Positions 34,930 to 45,071 of a stretch of DNA of 64,000 nucleotides are shown piece after piece. Numbering within the stretch: the first letter of the stretch is position 1; each line of letters begins with the position of its first letter. The notes under the pieces were generated by a model. That model saw only the letters and a list, made by a program, of their open reading frames with translations. It did not search any database and was not told the origin of the DNA. The translations under genes and the position numbers were made by a program. The stretch lies in the NCBI GenBank assembly GCA_015680685.1, contig MNCI01009419.1, forward strand, positions 174,419-238,418. Reading direction: 5' to 3'. The stretch is from Gnetum montanum. Taxonomy: Eukaryota > Streptophyta > Gnetopsida > Gnetales > Gnetaceae.

Positions 34930-37429
34930 TATAAAATGGTTTCAGGGACAAGTGATTGGTTGGATTTTCAAATTCTTTTCCATCCATGTTAGCTAACTTG
35001 AAAGCTCCGTTGTCGAATGCTTTGATGACCAGGTAAGGCCCTTCCCAGTTGACAGAGAATTTATATGGATGTTCTCAAACAGCCTTAAGCACGAGGTTTC
35101 CTTCTTTGATGGGGCATTTATGAACGTCATGCCGATTTCATTGCCGCTGTTGTTTTTGGTACCATTTGATTTGATCAAGTGCGCATACGCGCTCCTCCTC
35201 CACCGAGTCCAGGTTAATGATGCGTAGATCATTATTTTGCTCATCATCGAGAAGTCTGGAAAGTGTGATCCTTAGAGATGGTACCTGTAATTCCAAAGGT
35301 AAAACAGCTTCTGAATCGTAAACAAGACTGTATGGAGTTTTACCTGTCGAGGTCCGGTGTCTAGTACGGTATGCCCACAATGCATACACCAGTTGTTCGT
35401 GCCATCTTTATTTACTCTGGGCAAGCATCTTTTTGAGTATTGTGATGATTGTCTTATTTGTTGCTTCCGCCTGCCCATTACTCTAAGGATAGTAAGGGGA
35501 TGAAAACAAATGTTTGATCCCTAGACTATCACAAAATGTTTTGGTCTCGGCACTGCTAAATTGTGGCCCGTTGTCTGTGATGATTGTTATGGGAATGCCA
35601 AAATGGGTTACAATGTTTTCGAGGATGAAGTGGCACACGTGTTTAGAAGTATTTTTTTGAAGGGGCGCAGCTTCCACCCATTTTGTGAAATATTCAGTTG
35701 CTGTTATGATAAAAACATGCCTGGCAGAAGATGTGGGTGTTATCGAGCCTATAAGGTCTAATCCCCACTTTTGGAAGGGCCATGTGATTTGCGTTGTATG
35801 CAACTCATTCGGTGGGACATGGATTAGATTACTGTGTTTTTGACAAGTACTACATGTTTTGACCTTGGACAGACAGTCGTACTCCATGTGTGGCCAATAG
35901 TAGCCTAAGCATCTTATTTTGGTTGCCATTGCCTTCGGTGCAATGTGTCCCCCGCATATTCCATCGTGTACTTGTTCAATAATTGTTTGGGCTTCGGTAT
36001 TATTGACGCATGTCAGCAGTATGCCTTCGTAGGATCGGTGACACAATGTGTCTCCTATTAGTGTGTATTGTCTAGAATGTTTGTGTACTACATCCTTTTG
36101 TGCATTTGTTAAATGTTGTGGCATTTCGCCGCGCAGAAGGTATTCTTTTATGTCATCGTACCATTCATTAGCGTATGTTGTACTGACAGATGCGATTGGC
36201 AGCATGTCGAGAGTATCGGTTATGGGCTTGGCACAACTGGTTACGGAGCTTGGTAACGCGTGAAACATGTCAGGGGATATGTTTAAGGCCAAGGTTTCTA
36301 ATGTGTCTACAATGGTATTATCATTCTTGGAGACGTGTTGGACATCGACGTTTTCGAATCGTTTAAGTAGGTGTTTAGCCAAATCACAGTATGGTTGTAA
36401 GTGTTGCACTTTACATGTATAGACATCTGTGACTTGGTTTACGACTAGTTGTGAGTCCCCTCTGACTACAAGCCATGTAATGTCAGAAGCTAGTGCGGCC
36501 GCGAGACCTCTAAGGAGGCCTTCATACTCTACTATGTTATTAGTACAATGAAAATTGAAGCGATAAGCAAATGGTTTAATTTCCCCAAAAGGGTACGTGA
36601 TTACAGCGGTGACACTTCCTCCTCGAGAGGTGGATGCTCCATCAAAGTTTAGAATGGCATCGTAGTTATTTGGCACCGTATCTATTACATTTATATTTTC
36701 ATCTGGGAATTCGGGTTCTATTGTACCTAGATCCTGTGTTGGCGACGTGGTCATTTGATTTGCTATGGCTTGGCCTTTGACTGATGATTGTGCTATGTAG
36801 CGCAGGTCAAACTCAGCTATGATGGCCTTCCAACGGGCTATCCTGCTTGATTCGTAGATATTTCCAGTTATAGCTCTGAGTACATTATCTTTGCAAATTA
36901 TGTTAGCTTGATTTTGGAAAAGATAATGTCGCCATTTCTTTAAAGAGAAAACTAAAGCTAAACATGACTTCTCTACATCGTTGTATCTTTTTTTGTGGGC
37001 AACTAATGCATGGCTCAGGTAGTATACAGGGACTTCAGTTCCGTCATCTTGTTTCTGGCAAAGCATAGACGCGATTGATGATTCTAATGTTGCCAGGTAG
37101 ATGTAAAATGACTTGTCATTTTGGGGTGGGTATACCGTGGGTAGTCAAGCGAGCGCCATCTTAATGTTGTCAAATGCTTCTTGGCATTGCGGGGTCCATT
37201 CAAAATGGACATTTTTGCGTAGTAGATGGTTCATAGGTGTTATTTTTTCTATCAATCTTTCTATGAACCTCCTGATGAACTGTAATCGACCTTGTAGCCC
37301 TCGAAGTTCGGTTAGGTTGCTAGGCGATTTCAGGTTTGTAATGGCCTTAACTTTATCGGGGTCTACCCATATCCTTGCTTCTGATGTTACGAATCCAAGC
37401 AGTTTACTATCTTGACGCCGAAGATGCAT
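34930..37429 (-). pseudogene. Element D RNase H, second RNase H and integrase
   Basis: Order by translation from 37429 down: RT thumb, Ty3-type RNase H (KKRYNDVEKSCLALVFSLKK), then a second RNase H of the archaeal type with all four acidic positions visible (FDGAS, IVEYEGLL, RGDSQL, DTLETLA), spanning about 36660-36280. Next comes integrase: HHCC finger (VHDGICGGH, CSTCQKH), core Asp in WGLDLIG and TDNGPQFSS, then WAYRTRHRTSTGKTPYSLVY and the GPY/F-like WEGPYLVIKAF near 35040. The dual RNase H places the element in the Tat lineage. Stops at about 37143 and 35483, otherwise one frame over 2.3 kb. Confidence 0.92.
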
Positions 37430-37884
37430 TTCTTTGGGTTAAGCCTTAGTCCGTATTTTAGACAACGTTTTAACACTAAGTCAAGATCATGTACATGTTG
37501 TTCTGCCATTTTTGATTTAACCACTATGTCTTCCACGTAATCATTGAGCGAATGTAAGATGTAATCGCTGAAGATGTATGTCATCGCCCTTTGATATGTG
37601 GCCCCAGCGTTCTTGAGACCGAAAGGCATCATCGTGTAACAAAAGGTTCCCCAAGGTGTCATAAAAGTGGTTTGGAGCAGGTGTTCTGGATTAATACGTA
37701 TTTGGTTATATCCCGAGAACCCATCCATAAACGATAACAGGGCATGCCCAGCGGTTGGGTCAACTAATTGATCAATGCTAGGTAAGGGGAAGTCATCTTT
37801 TATGGTTGCTACATTGAGGTCTCGGAAGTCAATGCATAGGCGGATACTTCCATTCTTCTTTGGGACCAGAACCATGTTTGACAC
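37387..37884 (-). pseudogene. Element D reverse transcriptase core
   Basis: SIRLCIDFRDLNVATIKDDF, FMDGFSGYNQIRI, TPWGTFCYTMMPFGLKNAGA and the active-site box YVEDIVVKS are all visible. The catalytic YVDD has become YVED, which should abolish polymerase activity. A one-base loss near 37400 shifts the frame into the thumb/RNase H part. The N-terminal RT segment is readable from 38030 in another broken frame (TKLYQVGFIRA). Confidence 0.92.
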
Positions 37885-37989
37885 CCACTTGGCATAATCA
37901 ATAGCCCTAATGAAACCAACTTGGTAGAGCTTAGTAATCTCACTATGAACTGCTAATGCTACCTCGGGCTTGACCTTTCTTGCTTTCTA

Positions 37990-38469
37990 TTTCACTGGCC
38001 TTAGTCTCAGATCAAGGATAATGTTGTGCTAGATGATACGAGGGTCTAGTCTGGGCATGTCTGTATAGGACCAAGCAAACGCTTTCATATTGTCCCTAAG
38101 CACGTGTTCGATGTCTCTAGCTAGATGCGGCTCTAATAATGCGCTTAATTTAAGAATTTTAATTTCCCCATCAGGCATGGTGATGGGAGTTTTGGTTAGA
38201 GGATCTTCGGTAATATTTTCAGCTTCTATGTCGAGAGATTTTGTCATACCCTCATAGTCGTTGACCATTTTCTGTGTTGAAGCTATTATTGCATTGTTTG
38301 TTGATGAGCTCGCATGGATGAGATTCATGTCGATGTTCCTTTCAACCTCGTCGTATGGTCCATGAATAACTAACGGCTTAGTCAAGTGCTTGCAATTCAT
38401 TAGGCTAGTTCCTGTGCATAAATAGAGAGCTTTGTGAGATAGCGATGGTCGTTTTATGTCTTTTGGCAA
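37990..38469 (-). pseudogene. Element D Pol N-terminal region
   Basis: An ORF of 146 codons, homologous to E at 54423-54908, ending LRDNMKAFAWSYTDMPRLDP. The motif F-AW-DMPG-DP is the usual sequence just before RT in Ty3/Gypsy Pol. It is not continuous with protease: 5.3 kb with the antisense gene separate the two. Confidence 0.85.
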
Positions 38470-38507
38470 TTTTTAGTGTATATGTATGACAGTAGATTAA
38501 CGTGACA

Positions 38508-38590
38508 GTAAAACGACAGTTTAATGCCTTACCGGGCAACGAACGGCAGTTTAATGCCTTACCGGGCAACGAAAAACAGTTTAATGCCGA
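38508..38590. repeat. AGTTTA-hairpin array between RT and antisense gene (TGCC/GGCA type)
   Basis: Two complete copies, cagtttaatgccttaccgggca, and a third cut short. Same layout as the other arrays, but the pairing bases are TGCC and GGCA. The stretch 38591-38760 is AT-rich and then GCGTCAGC-rich, without genes. Confidence 0.85.
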
Positions 38591-38760
38591 AATTTTACAT
38601 TTTATTTAGTTTATGTATGTAATTTTTATATATTTTTGAAAAATTTAAGGCAAATCATAAAAAGCGCGAAAAATGAGGTAAAAAGCAAGAAAAAAAATCG
38701 AAGGGCGACGGTGGCGTCAATGCCAGCGTTAGCGTCAGCATCGGCGTCAGCGTCGGAGTG

Positions 38761-38772
38761 CTATAAAAGGGG
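38761..38772 (+). promoter_or_regulatory. TATA box of the antisense gene in D
   Basis: ctataaaagggg on the plus strand, about 135 bp before the ATG at 38895. E has the same motif before its copy (55233-55244). The strand is opposite to all element genes, so it would drive only the antisense gene. Confidence 0.7.
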
Positions 38773-38894
38773 AAAATGGGCTTCATTTGTCATTTGTCCC
38801 TCCAAGCATGAGCATGCGAGCGAAACTCCAACGTTGACACCGAGCGAAACCCCAGCGTAGACGCCGAGAGAGAAACCCCAGCGTAGACGCCGAG

Positions 38895-41800
38895 ATGGGC
38901 AGAGGCAAAGAAATGGAAGGTCGAGGAAAGAAAGGACCAGAGCTGACATTCGCGGAGGAGAGCGAGGCGATGCTGCAGTGCCTACCCCGCCCGAGCCTTC
39001 CCACATGGCCTGGATCTTCCAGCAAGTAGGCTCTTAACCCTGTTTTTGTTTATTTTTCTGCGTCTGTTTTTTGTAGCATAGATAGTTAGCATGTAGGGTT
39101 TTGACATATACGCCGAGCGTAAAGGGTTCAGGGTATCGTGCCGGCATAGACGCCGCATGTGTTGTTTTTGGCGTAGACTATCACGGCTTCGTTTTTCGGT
39201 GTTCAGCGTAGACAATTGTTGGCATATATGCTCAGCGTATACACCGAGCGTGGACACTTGTACTTGTTTCCATAGCATAGACGGTCTACGCTTGGCGTAT
39301 ATGTCGAGGGTTTCTACAGCGTATACGCTGGGCTTAAGTTGGATATTTTGCAGCGTAAACCTGTTCGGCGTAAAGTCTTGTTATGTACGGCGTAGATAGT
39401 TTTTAGCGTGTACGCCCAGCGTATACACCGAGCATAACTGTTTGTCTCTACGCCTAGCATATACACCGATTGTAACTGTTTGTCTCTATGCCCAGCGTAT
39501 ACACCTAGCGTAACTGTTTGTCTCTACGCCCAACGTATACACCGAGCGTAACTGTTTGTCTCTATGCCCAGCGTATACGCCGAGCGTAACAGTTAGAAAA
39601 ATTTTCCGCGAATGTCCATTTTTCAAAATGAAGTTTTCGGTATGATTAATCTTTAGGGTTGTTTTAATGGCTTGCAGGCACGTTGAACCTCCCCTTCTAG
39701 TGGTTGAGCTAGTCGGGGTGTTGACATGGTTTGGTCCCATTGAGGGCGATGAACCAACCCCAGACTTAACTGTTGAGAACAATGGGGTCTGGTTTCGGGA
39801 CGGGGCCCACAAATTTTTGGCTTTCATACTAGACCATTTCAGGGTCGTGATTTGGTCCCACCTAGGTGAGGATGTGGCACGGAGCATCATTGAGGCCATG
39901 TTACCCAGTGTAGCAGAGGGTATTAGAATATTTATGGACAATATTGATGAAGGGCCACTTGTCGCTGAGGGTGTTCCCCCCGGTGGTCCAAAATCTGCCT
40001 GTCCATTGATGCGTGTGTGGGATTGGCTACCACGGGGGCCTAACTATATCAACGACACATTATTCCTAGCTGGCTGCACGCACACCTTGTTTCAGAATCC
40101 CCCCGGCACAGTATACCAGGTGGAAAGGTAATTTCATTTTAGCTCTGATTGTTCCTCTTTTTTATATTCAAATATTTGCTCTTGTTTTAACACATGTTTT
40201 CGCCTTTCCGTAGGCCGAAAGTTACAAAAGAAGGGACCTACAAAGGCGATGATGGGCTTGCATTGGCACGCACAGCTTTGGAGGTGTTCATGGTGGGCCC
40301 CACCCTTCGTGGGGCCATTTTGGCCCACACTAGCGGCGCCATGAAGAACTTCCACAAGAATTTTTCTAAGGCGGTTGCACAATGCACCGCGCGTGGATGG
40401 TTGCACGCCGACTAGTCCCCTAATGGACCAATTTTTCCATCTACCTATGATCTGGGCGAAACCTCAAAATCTAACATGGAGAGTAAGTGGCAATGTTTTC
40501 TAGATGTCGTGATGTGTCTGTTCCATCGCCAAGTGTTAAACTGATATGAGGGTGTTGGATTTGTCTCTACAACTGGCACTACCTCTGGTGGGGATTCTGT
40601 TGTAACCAGGTGGTCTGAAGCGACTCTCTCCATGAAATTCGGTGAAACCGTTGCCGCCCAGAAGTGGTTACGGGTAAAAGCCCCGCCATCCATTATTTCC
40701 TATTTAGAACATGTCGGCCTCTTGGCGCTCTTGACGGCCCCCAGCCCGAACGTGTCTATAGTGGAGATGATCGGGATCGTGGATTCATTTGACAGATCTG
40801 TCTCTCGCTATAGCGCTCGTATTAAGGGTGTTAAAATAATTTTTGAATTATCGTCCCAATTTTTTGCGGACTTGTTTGGCGTACCTACAGGTGGTGTAAA
40901 GATTGTTTTAGATAGGACGCACAAAGAAATTCACACGATCTGCGCATTAGAGAATTGGTTAGGGGTGACGAAGGGTGCCAAAGGGTTTCCAATGCAGGGG
41001 AGGATGAAAGTTGAGGATGTCAACGAGCTTTATCCCTTATTTCGGGCGTGTCTATTTCCGAAGACTCTATCGCAGGTTAGGAGTCTCGGGGTTGAAGCAG
41101 TGCGAGTCGTGCATACTGTTCTAGAGGCTGGCATGCGCTACCATTGGGCTGACTTCTTATTATCAGGCATGACTAAAGAGATAGCGTGGCTACATTCAAA
41201 CATAGACGCTCAGTCCCATTTTACCTTTGCCTTTTTTGCCAGTTATGTTCGTCGTTTGGCCAAATTTCTAGTGGTTCTTGGGAAGGACAAATATGTTTTG
41301 CGTGATAGGAATCAGTTATCTCGCCCCTGGATAAACCACCTATTCGACACGGCTAAGTCCCAAGACGCCCCCGAGGGGATTGATGAATCCGTTACGATCA
41401 CTATGGATGAATCGTCTGGCGCCTCACTCCATACACACGACAGTGTAGGTTTGGAACCGGATGAAATATCCTACACTGCCAAAAAGGCGGGGCGGGTAGT
41501 CAAGGACATAATAGGCAAAGCCAGATCAAAGTTGGCGAAGCGTGACCGCACAGTTGAGGAGACCGGTGAGGTTGAACTGCCCAAAGTAAAGCGGATTCGG
41601 TTTAAAATACCCGGTAAACCTCTCGTTTTCTTTACTTCGCTTATCTTGCAGATAGTTTTAACGATTAATGGTTGTATGCGACTAACTTCATTTGTTTTGT
41701 GTTGAGAAGTCAAGAGACATGATTTGCAGACTATACCTGAGGATGAAGAGTTAACTAATCCGGAGGGAGGGACTGAAGTGCTGGGGGAAGGAACTGGAAA

Positions 41801-43311
41801 CACTGAACCACTAGATGATCAGGCAGAGATTGAAGAGATTTTCAGTAATTTTCTCACAGGCAACTTGGACCTTGGAGACCCTCCCACACCAGAGGAGAAT
41901 GGAGGGAATGGTATGTCTCTTTACTTAGTTGTGCAGCCTAATATATTCCGGGATCATCTCATTGTGAATTTTTCGTTTGACTCAGAGGGGAGCAAGACCA
42001 TCCCTGAGATGGAGTTAGAAGTCCCCCCTGAAGTGCTGCCAAAGGTTAGCACGTCGCGCCCTAATGCACCTTTTACTTGGATGGAAATGCCAAGTAAAAG
42101 GGATTTCGTAGCTGGTGTGGCCGAGGAGGTCATTGAGCGGATCGAAGGGATCCATCCTGAAATAGGTATGGGAACATCCAGAGATCTTTACTATGTTAGA
42201 GTTTGATTCTCAATTTTTTCTATTCTAACGTTTGTCTTTTCCCTATGGAAAGGTGCCCAACTGAGGTGGGATCCATCGGAGACTGTCACCATAGAGAGCG
42301 TACCCACCCTTTTCCTAGAAATTGAATAGATACCCAGACCCGTTTACGAAGAGGTAGCAGAGGGCTTTGTTCACAATGCTAAAGCGGTATGGACATGTAG
42401 GCGATCCATTGAGCAATTATGGCTTCAGATTCAGGTGAAGGAGAAAGAGGTTTTTGAACTAACAGTGGAACGTGACGATCTGAAGTCCCGATACAAATTT
42501 GCCACAGCCAGATTAGACAATGATTGCTCTTGGCGGACCTCCGAGGTCACGTATACGAGGTATTGGAACCTACTCAATCGTCACGCAGGATTGATACGGA
42601 GACGAGGGGAGCACAGGGCTCAAATCGAATTGCTGAACACCAAATGCCACGACTGGAAGGCTTTCTCCTCCAAAGTACGCAAATTGGGGCAAGATGAAAA
42701 GAACCACAAGCACCAGTATAAGAAGTCGCTAAAAGAAGTGTCTATTGAGAAGTGACAGTTGGAAATGTTTGTGGAAGGCCTTGGTCTGCGCTCTGCCTTT
42801 GACACATTTTCCCAAAACACAATTGTAGAGATGGAATCCCCTAAATGGCAGATAACAACCGCTTCCGGGGAGGTGTCAGTGGGGGAGTTCCCTTTGAAAC
42901 GTCCCACCTGGTCGGATGTTGACAAGGGAAGGGCTCTGGCAGATGTTAACTTGGGTCTCGATGGGATAGATTGGGCAAGTGTTTCTAAAGAGGAAATCCT
43001 GCGGTGACTGGAATTCGGCTTTGGGGGACCTCCTATGGTAAGCATTTCATGTTTATGAAGTTAGTTGATTGAATAATGTTTGAAATTTTGACATTCGCTT
43101 ATTCCCGTGTTGGTTATTTCTTTTTTGGTCTTTTCAGGATGAAGGTGGTAATGAGACTAGAGGGGCTGGCCCCAGCGGAGCAAGGGCCTCTGATGCTGGC
43201 GGGTCGATCGTCATGTCCCAGATGTTTAGCATTTTAGCCCCCTTTTTTTTTGTTTTGTTGTTCTTCGACTCAGATTTATATTGGAACTGTAACTTGAAGA
43301 TTGTGGAATGA
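38895..43311 (+). pseudogene. Eight-exon antisense gene (aORF) between protease and RT of element D
   Basis: Exons by comparison with E: 38895-39025, 39678-40127, 40214-40482, about 40573-41613, 41710-41910, 41986-42165, 42253-43037 and 43138-43311 (end uncertain). Intron phases (2,2,1,1,1,1,0) keep one frame throughout. Donors include GTAAGT, GTAAAC, GTATGT and GTAAGC; acceptors are AG, except intron 3, where CTACAA is found in both copies. Protein about 1020-1075 residues. Exon 4 holds a globular domain (NVSIVEMIGIVDSF, RIKGVKIIFELSSQFFADLFG, KGAKGFPMQG, VNELYPLFRA) resembling the plant-transposon-associated domain of Athila/Tat accessory ORFs; this link is inference. Exons 5-6 are acidic (EPLDDQ, LDLGDP). 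Exon 7 is helical and contains SWRTSEVTYTRYWNLLNRH. Stops at 40413, 42327, 42753 and 43005; the codons at 40413 and 42753 are sense in E. Confidence 0.82.
39407..39595 (+). repeat. 38-bp tandem repeat in intron 1 of the D antisense gene
   Basis: Nearly five copies of a unit containing acgcccagcgtatacaccg and ending aactgtttgtctct. Each copy contains the gcgtatac core also found in the LTR. The rest of intron 1 from 39100 carries scattered copies of the same core. Confidence 0.88.
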
Positions 43312-43466
43312 ACAGAAATGGTTGATTGTATGTAATAATTATATATATATATATTTGTTGATTTTGAGTTTAACATGATATAGAAATGAAAGCATATTTT
43401 GGTTTATTTTCCATTTTAAGTGTATTACGAAAATGTGATTATAAACATAAAACAAAAAGTAAGCAC

Positions 43467-43790
43467 TAGTTTATGGCCATTTCTGGCCCCATGCGTAGTT
43501 TATGGCCATTTCGGGCCCCATGCGTACTTTATGGCCATTTCGGGCCCCATGCATAATCAGGAAATGTTTTAGAGGACACGGATAGATTTCTCAGTCAACT
43601 GATCATTGCTGATCGTGGCTAGTTTTGTGTCTTTGCGGACATGATAGTTTAATGTCATTTTAGACTTGGAGTAGCATTTAATTGTTTTCCTGTTTTATCG
43701 TAGTTTAGTGTCGTTTCGGACTTGTTATAGTTTAATGTCATTTCAGACTTTTTATAGTTTAACGTCATTTTGGACAAGGAGTGATAGTAT
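43467..43790. repeat. AGTTTA-hairpin array between antisense gene and protease in D
   Basis: First three copies of the GGCC/GGCC type (agtttatggccatttcgggcc), then five of the GTC/GAC type (agtttagtgtcgtttcggac and variants). Both types share AGTTTA and the 6-nt spacer. The array ends at the protease stop codon. 43312-43466 is AT-rich without features. Confidence 0.9.
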
Positions 43791-45031
43791 CATTTCAGTA
43801 GTTTTTTGATTTTTTTCGTTCTAATGTTAGACGGCGTTTCAATAGGTATGATTTGGTATTCAGCGTTTCCTTCACTGATTACATTAAACGATAATTCGGC
43901 CCAAGGAACTTCTGATGGAATGTCTTTTGTGTTAGCGTTTTCAGATATTTCAGTGTCCGTAGAGAGCTCTATATTAGCTTCTACTTGAGGAGGCACAGGT
44001 GTTTTTGTTTGAGGAGGCTTTTGTTCCATGTCGGAAGATTTACTGCTTACTGACGGTTGCGGATTCTCGTTATTTTGACTAGGTTTTTCGAGTTCGACTT
44101 CTGAGCCTTGGTTCGTGTCCATATGCGATGAGATAATGGGAGTGGCTACTTCACCATGTATGATGATTTCTCCGCCTTCATAAGGCAGGTGAATTTCTTG
44201 GTGTATGGGGGAAGAGATAGCTCTCAAATGGGCTAACCAGGGTTTTCCCAATATTAGGTTGAACCCCGACATCTCATCCACTACTAGGAAATCGGCAGAC
44301 GTTGGGATATGATCTCCCGCTATGAAGTCTAAGGTTATCGTGCCTTTCACCATTATGCGTGACCCATTGAATGACCTTAAACATGTAGTCGTGGTTGGTT
44401 TAAGTAGTTCAGTGAGTCCTAGTTGTTCAATGATGTGGTACGGCACAACGTTTGTCGCAGCTCCATCATCTACATGGACCCTATGTATTTTGAACTGGTT
44501 TATACAGATCGTTATGAACATGGGGGCTATTGTTACCTCCTTAATTTTCTTATCCACCTTGATGTTGTCATCATGAAAGCTTAGAGGCTTAGGAGTAGTC
44601 CCGTGAGGCGAGAACATCACTGCATGGATGGAGGGTTCGTTTGGGGGTAAGTCCTCGCTTACTGGGATTGATGTTAACATGCGCACTAAAGCTTCCTGAT
44701 GTGTTTGAGATGTTAAGACTAAGTCATACAAGCTTAGTGAAGTGTTCTTTTTTTTTAATGCTTGTGTGACTTGTGTCAAGGTGACTGCGAAGTTTTCACT
44801 GTTGGGGGTGTTTCTATCGGTGCTGACTAGATCCATCGGCCCCAACAGTTTTATCTCTCGTTTTGTTGGCTTTTCAGTTTTCGGAGCTGTCATTTTAGAT
44901 GATTCGTGTTTTTCAGACGACTCACCTTCATTGCCTGTGCTTGATTGGTCGTTAGGCGATGACATGAGTACAAAGTTGAGGGGAGTGGGCTTAGGTGGCC
45001 CCAGAGCTAGCCGTTGGCGCTCTTTCTCCAA
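43790..45031 (-). pseudogene. Element D Gag-linker and protease
   Basis: A 413-codon open frame, N-terminal boundary set by decay upstream. Residues 1-130 are a charged linker. The retropepsin active site is HVDDGAATNVVPYHIIEQLG, with the DDG form used by several Tat-type proteases in place of DTG/DSG. MSGFNLILGKPWLAHL and IHQEIHLPYEGGEIIIHG complete the domain. The frame ends IKKLLK-stop, the same residue as in E, so the stop appears to be original and RT must be made from another frame or a spliced RNA. Confidence 0.88.
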
Positions 45032-45071
45032 GCATTCTCGTGTAAGCCTATCTGCCAGGCATTCTCGTGTG

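Noticed and set aside
35561-37415. Plus-strand ORFs over D pol
   Set aside because: Shadows of RT, RNase H and integrase, whose motifs are unambiguous on the minus strand.
39486-39941. Minus-strand ORFs across the antisense gene (also 42620-43045, 38761-39025)
   Set aside because: These are mirror frames of exons; homology between D and E and splice signals are on the plus strand.
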